From contig VSDK01010461.1 in NCBI GenBank assembly GCA_009767595.1, positions 952,268 through 1,016,267 of the forward strand: a stretch of 64,000 nucleotides of DNA, written 5' to 3'. The number at the start of each line of letters is the position of its first letter. The stretch's first letter is position 1. The position numbers and the translations under genes are program-made. The DNA is from Symbiodinium kawagutii. Lineage: Eukaryota; Sar; Dinophyceae; Suessiales; Symbiodiniaceae. This document shows, in pieces, positions 12,800 to 24,318 of this stretch. Under the pieces are notes generated by a model. It was given only the letters and a program-made list of their open reading frames with translations. It did no database searches and was not told the origin of the DNA.

Positions 12800-13670
12800 C
12801 TGCTGGCATATCCTGGTCAGTGGTGCCGGCTACCTGTTGATGCCCATGAACTGCGATGCGAACTGATCAGCGGGACTCCCAACCAATGATTCACAGAGTG
12901 ATCGGAGTGGCTTCGATCAATCGCAGATACGGCGCGCATATGATACAAGACCTGCACGAGCAAAGACTGGTGGTTTCAACCAATATGAGAAATATGAGTC
13001 AACCAACCAACGGTTCGTAAATACTGGGGAAAATAAAAATGCTTGAAACCACCACGCGGACTTGATCCCTGACACGCCCCCGGCCATGCAAGGCTTGAAA
13101 CCACCAACCAGAAGATCATGCAACAATTTCAAGCAACTGTAGATCAGTGTCATGAGTTCTGCCTAGCCCAAGGTGAGGCACAACACGAGAGCAATGGCTG
13201 ACAAATTGCAGCGCATTTCATCGCCATTGCGGGAATCCCAGCACTTAGGAATCAATACCATTTTCGATCATGCCCAAACATAAATAACGGCTCTGTGTGC
13301 TGTTGGAGATGGTTGTTAAATGTTGGCAACACTCAAAAACTTCTACAAGGAAAAAGAGACAACAACATACAACAACTATCAATTAACCTGATCAGGTATA
13401 TGGCAGTCCAACCGAGCAGACTTGGGAGGTAGCATGAGATAAGAACTAATTCTGAGGGGCTGCTCTCAGGGCGATTTGGGTTGTGCCCCAGCTGGTAAAA
13501 GCACCCCTGAAAGGTTCAGGAAACTGACGGAATGCTTGAGGTCACCCTGTCACCCATGAGGCAGTTTCTCGTGTGGGCGCAACTCTACTTACACATGGGA
13601 TGGTCAGACCAAATGCGGTAATCATGCAACATCATTTCAGACATGTGCGTTCTCCCAATCGCTATACGTC
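12800..13670. other. No convincing exon
   Basis: Only short frames; intron-like. Confidence 0.5.
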
Positions 13671-13676
13671 TTCTAC

Positions 13677-13835
13677 CTCTAGAATTGCGCCATCTTGATC
13701 CACCTGGTGCAATACAAATATGCATGCCCAGCAGTGCTGGGATTCCAGACTCTTGAGGACAGCAGGACACCCTGGGCAGTTGCAACGGAACAAAGTCCAC
13801 ATGGTCGCTGCTGTTGTGACTCTTGCTATCCATTC
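13677..13835 (-). CDS. Exon-like segment with a Cys cluster
   Basis: A 159-bp, phase 0/0 exon, acceptor TATTCCTGTTCAG and donor GAG|GTAGAA. It encodes EWIARVTTAATMWTLFRCNC, then PGCPAVLKSLESQHCWACIF. The CxCxxC...CxxC pattern could bind zinc; no named finger type fits well. Confidence 0.52.
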
Positions 13836-14074
13836 CTGAACAGGAATAGTGCAGGCACCCATCTATGAGGTACTTGGACCTCTATTTCAGAGGTTGGCGG
13901 GGTTCTGGAACTTTCAGGATCATCGCTTCATATTAGACATTTCTATTTTACCGCTTCAGGTCAATTGCAGGATGACTGACGTTCTGGCTATGGCAGTCCA
14001 AGGGGCCACGGCAACAATCAGAGCAAACCGTCCACCCTCAAGGATTACTCACGACCATCCCCCGAGGCTCACAC

Positions 14075-14129
14075 CAATCCATTGCGACACTCCTCTAAGG
14101 AATGCAACTCCTTGCAGAAGCGGAGACAC
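14075..14129 (-). CDS. Micro-exon-like segment
   Basis: 55 bp, phase 2 in and 0 out: CLRFCKELHSLEECRNGL, acceptor GGTAGGCCAG and donor TTG|GTGTGA. Confidence 0.42.
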
Positions 14130-14379
14130 CTGGCCTACCCTGGACAACTGTAGATCACCACCAGTCCTGAAGCCTGGATTTTGTCAAGTTTCCCAGCTGA
14201 AGAAAATCTTGGGGAATGATTTGGGGCACCATCATTTCTGATGATCAACAAACAGCCCCATCCGGTGCAGCATGTCTTCCTCCCAGTATGGCCCCTCCCC
14301 AACAGCATGTGGTTTCTCCAGGGAAAGGGGACAGCTTTGGATGGTTCGGCGAAGAGTCAGTGGCACAAATAGCACTCAC

Positions 14380-14430
14380 CTGCACGTTGGCACAGCGTGC
14401 AGGTGCTTTCCAGAGCGTGGAATCCTGCAC
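14380..14430 (-). CDS. Micro-exon-like segment
   Basis: A 51-bp, phase 0/0 exon: VQDSTLWKAPARCANVQ between acceptor GCCATCCAG and a perfect donor CAG|GTGAGT. Confidence 0.5.
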
Positions 14431-15344
14431 CTGGATGGCTTATGGTTGGCCAGCAGTTGTTTATACTACTTTCTTCATGGCTGGATTCTTCTCTAAGTTA
14501 TATCAATGTCGGTTGATGGTCGATAGCTGATGGGTAATGTAAATCTAGTATTAATCAAACCCACCAATTCAGCAATCCCTCCTGGCTCCAATCTGGCCCT
14601 TACTAAACTAAATTACATGTGGTCTTCGCCCCAAATAAGCTATAATTATGCACCTTTAAAAGAAACTTATTCATCGATCCCCTCCGTGACCCTAGGATTT
14701 TGTTTGCAGAGCAAAATGTTAATTGTCTCCTTGCATGTTTCAAAAGAACCAGACTACATAGTCACAGACTAATCTGATGATTCTTGTGGTTCCCCGTGCT
14801 CATTCTGTCCTTGCCATCCTGGACATCGAACTGTTCCATTGACTTCCAGGCTATCCTTTTCTCATAGAAATCATGGAACTGATGAGTAGAAACCCTGCTC
14901 TATTGATTGGCCGATTATTTGGGGGGTTGGGGGAAAAAACTGCTTTACAGACCTTGTCGGCCTTGAGGGGGGTGATTCATCCGGGGTTTAGATCAATGAT
15001 GGTTCGTTTCCATCAATAGTTGGCAATTTCCAAAGCATTATTTGGGATCATCATCCCATTCAACAAAACGTGCAGGCGCTTTCGGTGAAACCTTGAGGCA
15101 AGCAGTTTCCTTGTCCCGGCTTCGTTGAATGATGACGATTCAAACAAACTAATAAGGACTAGAACAAACAAAGATTTTGACACAGTTGGCCTATTGATCA
15201 ACGTGATAAGTAACTCAATGAATCTGAGTCTCAACGTTTCCGCGGTGCATCTGCATGCTTTTTCCTTCCGAACAATCCGGTGGAGTGTTATGATAGTCTA
15301 CCCTGGAAGCGGGGAGAACATCATGATTATCAATTGTAGGGCAC

Positions 15345-15416
15345 CCCCTGTCTTGCGCACCGGCAGCTGCTCCTGCAAGTCGGAGCGGAGCCCCCTGCCG
15401 TTCCAAACGATCTGTC
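15345..15416 (-). CDS. Exon-like segment
   Basis: A 72-bp exon, phase 1/1, acceptor CGGCTCCAG and donor GG|GTGCCC. It encodes QIVWNGRGLRSDLQEQLPVR then KTG. Confidence 0.42.
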
Positions 15417-16237
15417 CTGGAGCCGAAGCTCGATGTCCAACGTTGAGCCCATGCAAAAACGGTAGGAACACGAACAACTTTGTCATGAATAAGAATGGTT
15501 AACCATGATTAACAGTGGTTAGCATTGGTGTATCGTTTGCTGAGTAGGGGATGCACATGATATGATAAGATATACACGGTATCACACCCACCAACACCAA
15601 CCAACCAAACCAACCAACCTAGCCATCTCCATCATCCCCAAAGCTGCAGACCGGCAGGATCGGGATCTCGCAGTTGCCCGACAGGTGAGTATGCGAGCGG
15701 AGTACCGAGTTGCCAAGGGCTGAATGACCGGTTCCTTTACTCAGGCTCCACGAATCCCCTGTGCCATCGGACAAAAACCTACTAGCCGATAATCACACTT
15801 ATCGTCTAGAACAGGAGGCAACAAGGGCTTCACGCCCGAAACCACGAGTTGTGCCAGATTCTGATAAGGCCTGCGAGCGAACGCATGTGCAACCGGTTGA
15901 CTTGAATCTACCGTGAGCTACCCACCATGACTGGTCATGAACACATGCCTTGGTACTTGAATTCCGGACGAACCCTTCAGCCAGAACAAGCGGGCAAGAA
16001 TCCTGCATCTTCTATTGAAATTAACGATCTGTCAGGAAAAAGTAAGCTTCAGGGTTCAATTAGCAAGTAGTACCAGTGACATTAATTCAAACATACAATA
16101 CATGTACGCAAACATCCATACATATATACACATAGCTAGACACACTTGCAAGCTTGCACAAACATATCAATGTGCTCGGCAAAATGTAGACATGATGTAT
16201 GCTTCAAGCACTTGAGTGGCTGGAAACAGCTCAACAC

Positions 16238-16337
16238 TTGCGGCCTGCAGTACCCACGCTGTTCTTGGTCCATGCCTGGCATGTCTGGGTGGCACGCAAG
16301 TTTGAGAAACCGCCCTCGTTGGGGCACCATTGACTTG
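16238..16337 (-). CDS. Exon-like segment
   Basis: A 100-bp exon after CTAGGTACAG, donor CAA|GTGTTG. It encodes MVPQRGRFLKLACHPDMPGM then DQEQRGYCRPQ. Confidence 0.4.
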
Positions 16338-16914
16338 CTGTACCTAGGGTGGTCATGGTCTGAAATGTCAGAACCTCAAGGCCGGTTGGTATACTGCAGG
16401 GTGAACCCAACAAAATGAACAAGTGAAATCCACAACTTGCCAACTACTTGGCATAGGAACAATCTAACCATCCAGATCTGTTGGGACGTCAACAGAGCTC
16501 TCAACAGAGCTTTTCGACTTGAGCCTATCCGAGCGCCTGGGACTGTCATCCAGCAAGCCACCGGTGGAGTGATCCCAACTGATGACCCCAGCTCAACGCT
16601 GGATCTCTTCATGTCATGTTAATAAACTCATAGTTTGGGACAAATCACCAGCCACAGAATTGAAAGTGTGGGTAGTTTGCTGATACAAATCTGCCATTCA
16701 CCCGTTCTATAGCCCACACTCAGGTTATCCGAAATGCTTCTCACCTTTATCAACCCCATCAAAAACCCGACAGCATGATGAACCATTCTGATTCAGATCA
16801 TTCATGATGAGAAAGCATTACTCATCATGATGAACCCTTCATAACCAGCACTACTATGTGAATCCTCCATAACCCATCAGGTCATACCAGGTCCCTAACA
16901 ACTTTCACCATCAC

Positions 16915-17024
16915 CTCTGGTGCGACCTTGGGGCCCAACGCCTCCCGTGGCCCAGGTCCCGCCTCCAATGGCACTCCACCGCTCCCGCTCTCTCCGAATC
17001 TTCGGCTCTCCCGGGCACTGAGAC
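16915..17024 (-). CDS. Exon-like segment
   Basis: A GC-rich 110-bp island between acceptor GTTCTTCCCCAG and donor AGAG|GTGATG, in TGATGG-type low-complexity DNA. All three frames are open (for example VSVPGRAEDSERAGAVECHW), so the phase is undecided. Confidence 0.45.
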
Positions 17025-17704
17025 CTGGGGAAGAACCGCTGGGTTGGAGCGGGAGGGGCTAGTGACAATGATGGAATGGATGGTTAAATGATGGCTATAA
17101 TTCATAATGATGGTAAATGATGATTAATTGATATAGTTAGATGATGGTTGATGGTGGTTAGTTGACGGTTAATTGATGGCTAGTTGATGGCTGATGATGG
17201 ATGATGGTTGAATATTGTCAATGAAGGTTAAACTAGGCAGGAATAACAATGGTGACTGATTGATGGGGTTCAATAACAACTCCCCCAGCAAGCGAAAACG
17301 AAATTGGGCGTTGATCATGGGGTTCATGATGTGATTGATGCTGGGTTAACTGGTAGTTGATGGGGGCTTATGCTGGTAGATCCTTCCGATAATGGTTGAC
17401 CCAGTACAGTGATGGTTCATTTTGGCGAATGATGGCTATAATCATTGATAGTGATGGTAAAGGATGATTAATTGATGGTTGATGATGGTTGGAAATAGTT
17501 GATGATGATTAATTGATGAGGGTGAATGATGGCTAATGATGGTCCTAACTGCTAGTTGATGACGACTTACAATGATTCGAGTCTTGCCAAATTGGTTGTT
17601 GATGATCATGGCTCATGGCTTCTCTTTGGCTTCATGATGGACTAACGGTGTTTGCAGGCAGTTCGTTGGGGTATGTGTTGTTGAATCATCTTCCAACGGT
17701 AAAC

Positions 17705-17809
17705 CTCTCCGTAGCAACAGCTCAGGGCCGGGCATTGCTGTGTAAAGGTTTCACCGCACAGGTCCCGTGTGGCTGGGATAAAGCCTCGGCTGGCCGCAGG
17801 TGGCTGCTC
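17705..17809 (-). CDS. Exon-like segment, Cys-containing
   Basis: A 105-bp, phase 0/0 exon, donor GAG|GTTTAC. It encodes EQPPAASRGFIPATRDLCGE then TFTQQCPALSCCYGE. The four cysteines suggest a secreted or disulfide-bonded part. Confidence 0.48.
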
Positions 17810-17833
17810 CTTGCCGCATGGAATCGAGTGTAT

Positions 17834-17952
17834 CCATTTGGGTGGCTTCTCAAAATAAGGACCCCCCCAAAAAAAAGTGGGTTTAAAGTGTTGCTACAAA
17901 TGGTCAATGAAGGATGATCTAGGGGCTCCCCCTATTTTGAGACACATCCATG
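17834..17952. mobile_element. MITE-like element, family A
   Basis: Ends GGTGGCTTCTCAAAATAAGG and CCCCTATTTTGAGACACATC, with a similar internal length (about 119 bp). Confidence 0.55.
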
Positions 17953-18023
17953 TCTTAAATCTCGGAAAACATAGGAGAAAAAAAACACAAGAAAAATTCA
18001 CCATGCCAAGTCATCTCTAGCAC

Positions 18024-18121
18024 CGCAGCTCCAGCATCGGCCCCTGGGGTCCCCAGCCCTTGTATTTACAAATGGGCGGCATGGAGCGAAGCCGATTGCT
18101 CAGGGCTTGAGCTCGTTCCTC
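18024..18121 (-). CDS. Exon-like segment
   Basis: After acceptor GTGCACTCCAG, phase 0: EERAQALSNRLRSMPPICKY then KGWGPQGPMLEL, with donor CG|GTGCTA (phase 2 out), or a stop two codons on. Convincing composition. Confidence 0.5.
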
Positions 18122-18718
18122 CTGGAGTGCACCAGTTGAAGGGGGCTTTGTTCAGGCAAGGAACGGGGTGAGCTCGTGGGATTTCATGGGATTCACAAGG
18201 GGAATGCATGGGATTTCATGGGATGAAATCTATGGCTTTGATCAAGCACAAGTGGATTGATGCTAATTCAATCGGATTAGTGAATTGAACCAAGAAATTG
18301 GACGAAAGAAGGAATGAATGTGGGAGATCCAGGACCGGTTTGATAAATTACCAGCTAATTCTACACTGAAAATTCTTTGCGCTGAAGAGCGAAGAAAAAC
18401 CACAAACTTGTCCCAGGCCACTGCCCTGCTGACATGACGCCAGCAGCGCGCCTCAGACCTTTGTGCCGAAATGACATGAAAACAAGGTGGTGCTCAAAAT
18501 TTGGAGCCCCCAAGATCAGAGGTGGCCAGGAACTATGAATGTACAAAAACGCTGGTATGATCTATGACTTATGTGGTTGGGTCTTATTTTCCGTTCCTGC
18601 TTGCTTATGCCTTGCTTGTTTACGGACATGTGCATTGCGCATGTAATGCACATGTACATTGACAAACATACATACACCAATCCGCATGTGATCACATGTG
18701 TCGGCTGCTTATCTTTAC

Positions 18719-18802
18719 CATGCTTTGGTTCATGGGCCTCGGCAAACCGCTCCACCCCAACTCGGCTCCGGGGAGGAGAGGATGGGCTCAAGCCCAGGCA
18801 TT
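18719..18802 (-). CDS. Exon-like segment
   Basis: An 84-bp exon, phase 1/1, acceptor GGCGTCCTTCCAG and donor CATG|GTAAAG. It encodes CLGLSPSSPPRSRVGVERFA then EAHEPKH. Confidence 0.5.
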
Positions 18803-19028
18803 CTGGAAGGACGCCCAGCAGAGCCGCAGGTGGTTGGCCAGCTTGGTAGCTGATGTTCAATGACGCCCCCAGTGATGTAGAAGCCGCACCCCCCTATGCT
18901 CCGACATGGGTTCGCTATGGGTCCACATGGCTTCCCCCGTGGTTCCCCCGTGGTTCCCTAGGGTTCGATTGCTACTGGGAGGATCTGAGTCAATAAAGTG
19001 GTTTCTTTCGCTTGGTGCCATGCGATAC

Positions 19029-19079
19029 CTTTGCCGAACTGCTCCAGCGTTCCCGGGCCAAAATGGCCACGGCAGCCAT
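19029..19079 (-). CDS. Possible first exon with start codon
   Basis: Begins ATGGCTGCC, encodes MAAVAILARERWSSSAK and ends at donor AAG|GTATCG (51 bp, phase 0). It lies directly after the previous frame's TAA, as expected for tightly packed same-strand genes, or it is an internal exon. Confidence 0.4.
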
Positions 19080-19094
19080 CGTTAAGGTACCAAC

Positions 19095-19242
19095 CTCTGC
19101 GACCCTAAGGGCTCACTGCGACTGCCGACTGTGACATTTCTGGCGAACTCGTCACCAGCCACTTCTGGCCACGGCTGGGCGCAGCCTTTTTCGACAGTCC
19201 GCGGTGCTATAGTGATCGGGCTGGAGGATGCTTCCAAGATTT
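19095..19242 (-). CDS. Exon-like segment
   Basis: After acceptor GTGCCCAG the frame reads ILEASSSPITIAPRTVEKGC then AQPWPEVAGDEFARNVTVG. The donor could be GTTGGT at 19094; if not spliced, the frame stops at TAA two bases before the ATG at 19079. Confidence 0.45.
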
Positions 19243-19319
19243 CTGGGCACCAGAATCATCCACGAAGTCCATTGGGAATTGGGATCTTAAAACTGCGTGT
19301 AAAACTGAAAACGTGTGAA

Positions 19320-19363
19320 ATCGCCATCACCATCATCATCACCACCACCACCACCACCACCAG

Positions 19364-19408
<45 letters not shown>

Positions 19409-19713
19409 NNNNNNNNNNNNNNNNNNNNNNNNNNNNNNNNNNNNNNNNNNNNNNNNNNNNNNNNNNNNNNNNNNNNNNNNNNNNNNNNNNNNNNNNNNNN
19501 NNNNNNNNNNNNNNNNNNNNNNNNNNNNNNNNNNNNNNNNNNNNNNNNNNNNNNNNNNNNNNNNNNNNNNNNNNNNNNNNNNNNNNNNNNNNNNNNNNNN
19601 NNNNNNNNNNNNNNNNNNNNNNNNNNNNNNNNNNNNNNNNNNNNNNNNNNNNNNNNNNNNNNNNNNNNNNNNNNNNNNNNNNNNNNNNNNNNNNNNNNNN
19701 NNNNNNNNNNNNN

Positions 19714-19762
<49 letters not shown>

Positions 19763-19804
19763 ATCATCCTCATCCTCATCCTCATCCTCATCATCATCAT
19801 CATC

Positions 19805-19836
<32 letters not shown>

Positions 19837-19858
19837 CATTATCATCATCACCATCATC
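19320..19858. repeat. (CAT)n / (GTCATC)n microsatellite around the gap
   Basis: CAT, CAC and GTC trinucleotides on both sides of the N run. Confidence 0.9.
19409..19713. other. Assembly gap (N run)
   Basis: 305 N within a (CAT)n/(GTCATC)n microsatellite. Open frames that appear to cross it are artefacts of the repeat. Confidence 1.
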
Positions 19859-20087
19859 CAACATGCTAGAGCGCATAGTTTTCTGAGGAAATCATACTGA
19901 TGAACCAAGCTCAGATTTACGTACAATAAGCAGGTGAGATTGTCCTTGAACTAAGGGTAGTCTAATAGTGTGAATCTAACGCGATTGCGATTTATATACA
20001 GTACATCGTTTATTGTCAATATGGAAGCCGTTTGGGACCCGAAGTTGCACCATCTTTGGAAGCAACCAATGTGTTGGGGCAGCTCAC

Positions 20088-20171
20088 CCCAAACGGGGGT
20101 CGTGCGCCAGCGCGGTGTCCGGTGGCCAGAAGTTATGCACTCTTGGCCATCACGACGCCTCTTGGCATTTA
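20088..20171 (-). CDS. Exon-like segment
   Basis: An 84-bp exon, phase 1/1, acceptor GTGGCTTGCACAG and donor GG|GTGAGC. It encodes NAKRRRDGQECITSGHRTPR then WRTTPVW; very basic. Confidence 0.5.
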
Positions 20172-20458
20172 CTGTGCAAGCCACCAGGAATCGACGGGTG
20201 GGTCCTGGCCCGTCACAATCACGTCAGCGAAGACGTGGAGTGAGCTTCAAATCATTCCCAATCTCAGGCATGTTTGTTTCAGGAATTAAGATGTCACATC
20301 CAGTTTACACCTTATTACATCTTATTACTGGCTTTATTTTACATATCTTAACCATCAACCTTCTTTGTTTATTACCGAACTTGCCTTATCAACTCAGCCG
20401 TTTCCTCAGCGCAACTCATCACATGTTGAACTTTGGGAAGGCATCGCCGGTGCGGTAC

Positions 20459-20557
20459 CTGGTGGGCGATTCCTGGTGGATTGCGGGGCCCTAGCGGTTC
20501 GATCCGGTTCGGTGTCACGTCCGGTGCGGAGGTGATCGGAGATCTCCATTGCTTGGC
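20459..20557 (-). CDS. Exon-like segment
   Basis: A 99-bp, phase 0/0 exon with a strong acceptor (GGCCCTTCACCAG) and donor CAG|GTACCG. It encodes AKQWRSPITSAPDVTPNRIE, then PLGPRNPPGIAHQ. Confidence 0.5.
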
Positions 20558-21309
20558 CTGGTGAAGGGCCCGGCGAAGCAAGAAAACATGCGGACAAGAG
20601 GTGATTGACCTTTTTTCAGGTTGATAATAGCAATGGTTGGTGATCATGCCATGATAATCATTGATCATGACCAGGTGTTTCAGGTTGTGTGCTTCAGATT
20701 CATTGATCATGGCTGACGATGGTTGCTAATAACAATGGTTTGTGAGTAGGAATGCTGATGGGCAATGATGGCTCATGGAAAAAGATTGTGGTTGACTGCT
20801 GTGGCTGTGGGTCAATACCCTGCACCCCAGCCGTTCGCATCTGATATACGTGTGTAACTTTTCAAACCCTCTTGCGGAATGACTAAAACTAGTCACAACT
20901 TTTGGGATGTGATCTACTGCCTATTTGCTGGCACCCATACCCTTACATGTATGAATATCATCCATCAGCTAGTCAGTGAAGTATCCGCTTCTTAACCAAT
21001 GATTCACCGCTAGTAGCCATCATCAATCATAGCTCTTAACATCTCTTAACCATACGCTACTCACCACGAGCTATTCACCATCATCATCAACCCATGGCTA
21101 TCAATAAAAGGCTATATAACCCTCTAACCATGATTAGCCATCATCATCAACCATGAGCTATTGACCATCATCATTTATTAATATTAATTGTAAACCACTA
21201 TAAACCACTATGAACCACTATAAACCAACCATTAATCACGAACCGTCACTAACCATAGCTGCTCTGACCAGCTCCACGGGACACCTGTTGGTTCACCATA
21301 GCTATTCAC

Positions 21310-21439
21310 CTCCGGGGAACGCATCGCTGCACCTGGGATATCCCGGATGCGGCGGTCGCATGGCCACGTCCACCCAACGGCCTCGAAAAGCGGAACCAGA
21401 AACTGCACTGCCCAGCTCCAACTCAAACACAAAGAGCTT
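21310..21439 (-). CDS. Exon-like segment
   Basis: A 130-bp exon, phase 0 in and 1 out, acceptor CATTTGCCAACAG and donor GGAG|GTGAAT. It encodes KLFVFELELGSAVSGSAFRG, then RWVDVAMRPPHPGYPRC. The beta-rich look and good splice sites make it likely real. Its acceptor region is duplicated about 200 bp away. Confidence 0.5.
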
Positions 21440-21529
21440 CTGTTGGCAAATGGATTGATGGATCCATAAGGTTATCAACCACTGCCAACAGAAACACACT
21501 GGATTTGATGGCTGTTTAGTGTTGATCAA

Positions 21530-21621
21530 TGGTTTCTCAAAATAGGGGGTATCCCAAAAATGGTTGGATTATTGCCAGAAATGATTGAAAAGGATGAGTT
21601 GGGAAGTTGTGAGAAACACCC
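21530..21621. mobile_element. MITE-like element, family A
   Basis: Left end GGTTTCTCAAAATAGGGGG, right end GTTGTGAGAAACACCC. The right repeat is partly eroded. Confidence 0.5.
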
Positions 21622-21754
21622 AACTCAAACACCATTCTGTTGGCAAATGGATTGATGGCTGCTTAGTGTGCCAGCAGCTCCACGCACAAAAATGTGAATT
21701 TGTCAAACGAGGTCCATGAATTTGTCAATCGTCTCTAAGTGGTCAATTGGCTCT

Positions 21755-21864
21755 GGAAAATTTCAGATGGGTCTTGTTCGAGAAGTGTATCTTTTGGAAG
21801 TGGCTCCACAGGACGGGCGCTCATGGAGCGTGGCGGACACACCACAAGCTCAGTAGCATGGATC
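21755..21864 (-). CDS. Exon-like segment
   Basis: After the acceptor CGCCTGGGCAG the frame reads IHATELVVCPPRSMSARPVE then PLPKDTLLEQDPSEIFQ. Strongly coding by composition. No GT donor at the end; a GA or GC donor is possible. Confidence 0.45.
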
Positions 21865-22321
21865 CTGCCCAGGCGATATCCCCTTGTAAAACCAATTTGG
21901 CAGCACCATCCATCATCCTAATGTTGATGCATGATGACTATATAAGAATATTATGGACCACCATTGATCACCAGCAACCATCGTTAACAGTAGTTGGGAA
22001 GCATCACACTTGGTGATCACGAATCATAACCAAGAAATCAGGTAAATAATTGATCAGTTTGATGACCAAAAAAGCCACCGGATTTATGGCCACAGCCACG
22101 CCACAGAGTGTTCCTGGGCCCCCCTGCTGCGATTGCAGGAAACCACCGGGTTGAGCCTACCGCTGACGAGCCATCAACGACCAGAATTAACAGGCATCAT
22201 GAACCTAACCAATACCTTGCAGGGGTGGGATGGCTCACCAGCATTAGCAACGATGAACCAATACCTTTCCATTGTTTGTATTGAATATGGTCATCATAGT
22301 TCATTTCGTTCATCGTGACAC

Positions 22322-22394
22322 CACGGGTCCCGCCACAGGCCTGCAGTGGTACGGCTCCCAGAATGCAAGTGGGGATGTAACTACCCTTGACATC
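22322..22394 (-). CDS. Exon-like segment
   Basis: Minus frame DVKGSYIPTCILGAVPLQAC then GGTR, with donor CGTG|GTGTCA. The acceptor is not clear. Confidence 0.3.
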
Positions 22395-22684
22395 CAAAAC
22401 TCGTGGATGATTGCAATGAAATCAACTAGTTGATGGTGGTCTCGCTGCTGATGGTTACATCAAGATGGTTTGAAATGGTGAGTTAATAATGGCTAAACAC
22501 AGTTGAATATTGCTGATCATGAGCTATAGAATGCCAACAAATACAGTGCAATGAAGCAACATTGGTGGGTGAGTCAAAGTGCCACATCAAAGTGCACATC
22601 ACTAAGTCCAGCAGAAGTCCAACAGGACAGCTGTTGAGAACCGCTTTGTGTGTCCCTGGTGTACCTCAGCTACACCCTCCTACC

Positions 22685-23077
22685 TTAACACTCAAGTGGT
22701 GCTGGTTGCCATGCCCAGAGCCGTCCAGCAGCACCTGCTGAAGGATGAATCCAGGTTTCCGAAGCATCGGATGGAGTCCTCCAACTTGGACCTATCTGGG
22801 CGACATGGCAAGTGGTGAAGATGGCGTTGTCAGCCTGAGAAGGTCTGGTGGAACATGCTGAATCCCGGGGGATCTGTTTGATGCATATTTTGAGATGCCT
22901 GGTGGGGAGCAGTTGGAAACTGTGGAAATGGTCAAGTGTGGTCCCAACCAGGTCTAGCTCAGCCATCCAAACCCCTTCGCCTCCCAAATCCGAATCCCTA
23001 ATGTCATTTCTTGTGCTCCTTGCCTGCCCTCGCCAAAACTGAAATGGACCCTCCCGCAAGAAGTTAATGCTAATCAT
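22685..23077 (-). CDS. Long minus open segment (130 codons), possible exon
   Basis: An unusually long uninterrupted frame with EGVWMAELDLVGTTLDHF and HLKICIKQIPRDSACSTRPS. The true exon is probably shorter. A GTAGGA donor stands just past its left end. The plus strand is also partly open, so the strand choice rests on composition and on the neighbours. Confidence 0.35.
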   Translation of the reverse strand: MISINFLREGPFQFWRGQARSTRNDIRDSDLGGEGVWMAELDLVGTTLDHFHSFQLLPTRHLKICIKQIPRDSACSTRPSQADNAIFTTCHVAQIGPSWRTPSDASETWIHPSAGAAGRLWAWQPAPLEC

Positions 23078-24133
23078 GGGAACCTATCTTCCGCCCCCAT
23101 CTATTTCCTGGTTTCAGTGAGACCAACTGACGAGAAGGGGCCTCCCTGGTGGATGAACCTCTAGGGCGACCTGTCGCCGATGTCAGATCACCATAGATCA
23201 CTACCAGCCCATGGGCAAGACACCCCACGTCAGGATTCCCAGACTTCGAAAAACCTGGGCATTTCATCGCTACCACTTCTGCGCTAGGCATCCCTGGCAT
23301 CCTATGGATGGGAAGGTCTTACTATTTGGGCTTAGGATTCTCTGTTTGGGTTCCTGCCACGGTCGATTCCAACCCATATCAATCAGCTGGGCTCACAACG
23401 AAACAAGGTAATGCTCAATCTTTTGGTAATGCACACCCAATTTTGGCGCCTGTCCGATTTGTGAGCCCCAGCCCAAGTATGGTGTGCAGCATACCAAAAC
23501 TCTGCTTCAAATCTATATCTATATGCCTACCAGTCTACAGAATGACTCTCACTGTGACTTTCACCACAAGCACATCCAGTCATGCCCCCTTGGAATTGAG
23601 ACCACTAAGGGAAGAACTTGGAGTAGCTATGGTTTTACTAGGCACCACCCCCGATTTCACTGGGCGCCCAAGCATTCGACGGGTGAGATCCTCATCAGAC
23701 AAGCGAAGCCTGAGGCGAAGCCGAGCACAACTGAGAAGCAGTGGATGGCAACGAGCCGTGGATAACCAGTTCTTGACATTGCCGTTTATGATTATTTGCT
23801 GATTATTTGCTATCTTTATGATTATTGGCTGTTGGATGTGATTGGTTATTCATGGTTGTAAGATCTTGACTATTGGAGTGATTCACGGTTATTCGCTATT
23901 GGCTATAAGATCGCATTTGTGGGGAGTAAGCCACAACCACTAGGGACACCAGAATTTGGACATATGATCGATGAATCAGAGCTAATTCTGGAAGGTACAC
24001 AGGATAGTATCAACAATGGCGAGCAGTGGTTTGGCTTTAACGGCTTGGCACTTCATCCCCAGGGATCCTGGGAAGTACCAACAGTCCGATGGTTGTAAGC
24101 TCAGCTTCAAAGGTATTGGCCAAGTGGGTCCAC

Positions 24134-24223
24134 CATCTTCTCCAACTGCCCATGCGGTAACTGGAGGTCCTGAAAGGAGCGCACTAACATTTTCCTCGAG
24201 TCGGCGTAGCCGTTTGGCGGTTT
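24134..24223 (-). CDS. Exon-like segment
   Basis: A 90-bp frame: KPPNGYADSRKMLVRSFQDL then QLPHGQLEKM, donor ATG|GTGGAC, or reading on to a TGA ten codons later. The acceptor side lies within a MITE-like inverted repeat, so the element may have supplied the splice site. Confidence 0.4.
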
Positions 24224-24318
24224 CTCAGGCCATAGCTGTACCCCTAAATCATCCAAGAGTAAAAATATACTTATAGCAATAAAACCATTTTCCGGATCCC
24301 TTATTTTGAGAAATGACC
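24213..24318. mobile_element. MITE-like element, family A
   Basis: Left end GGCGGTTTCTCAGGCCATAG, right end GATCCCTTATTTTGAGAAAT. It overlaps the acceptor of the exon at 24134-24223. Confidence 0.45.

Noticed and set aside
12215-12866. Plus-strand frames coding Val/Ala runs followed by QVSEICAASTCYLF
   Set aside because: Generated by a CTG/TTG microsatellite and its tandem copy. They end at the same TGA in both copies, with no splice support.
19131-19886. Open frames of 170-250 codons on both strands
   Set aside because: They run through N bases and trinucleotide repeats; only artefacts.
18000-20530. Plus-strand exon readings of the GC-rich islands (for example at 18023-18166, 20030-20238 and 20440-20530)
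   Set aside because: They looked coding at first, but the minus readings of the same islands are richer in D/E/K and have better splice sites, and all exons with recognised domains are minus.
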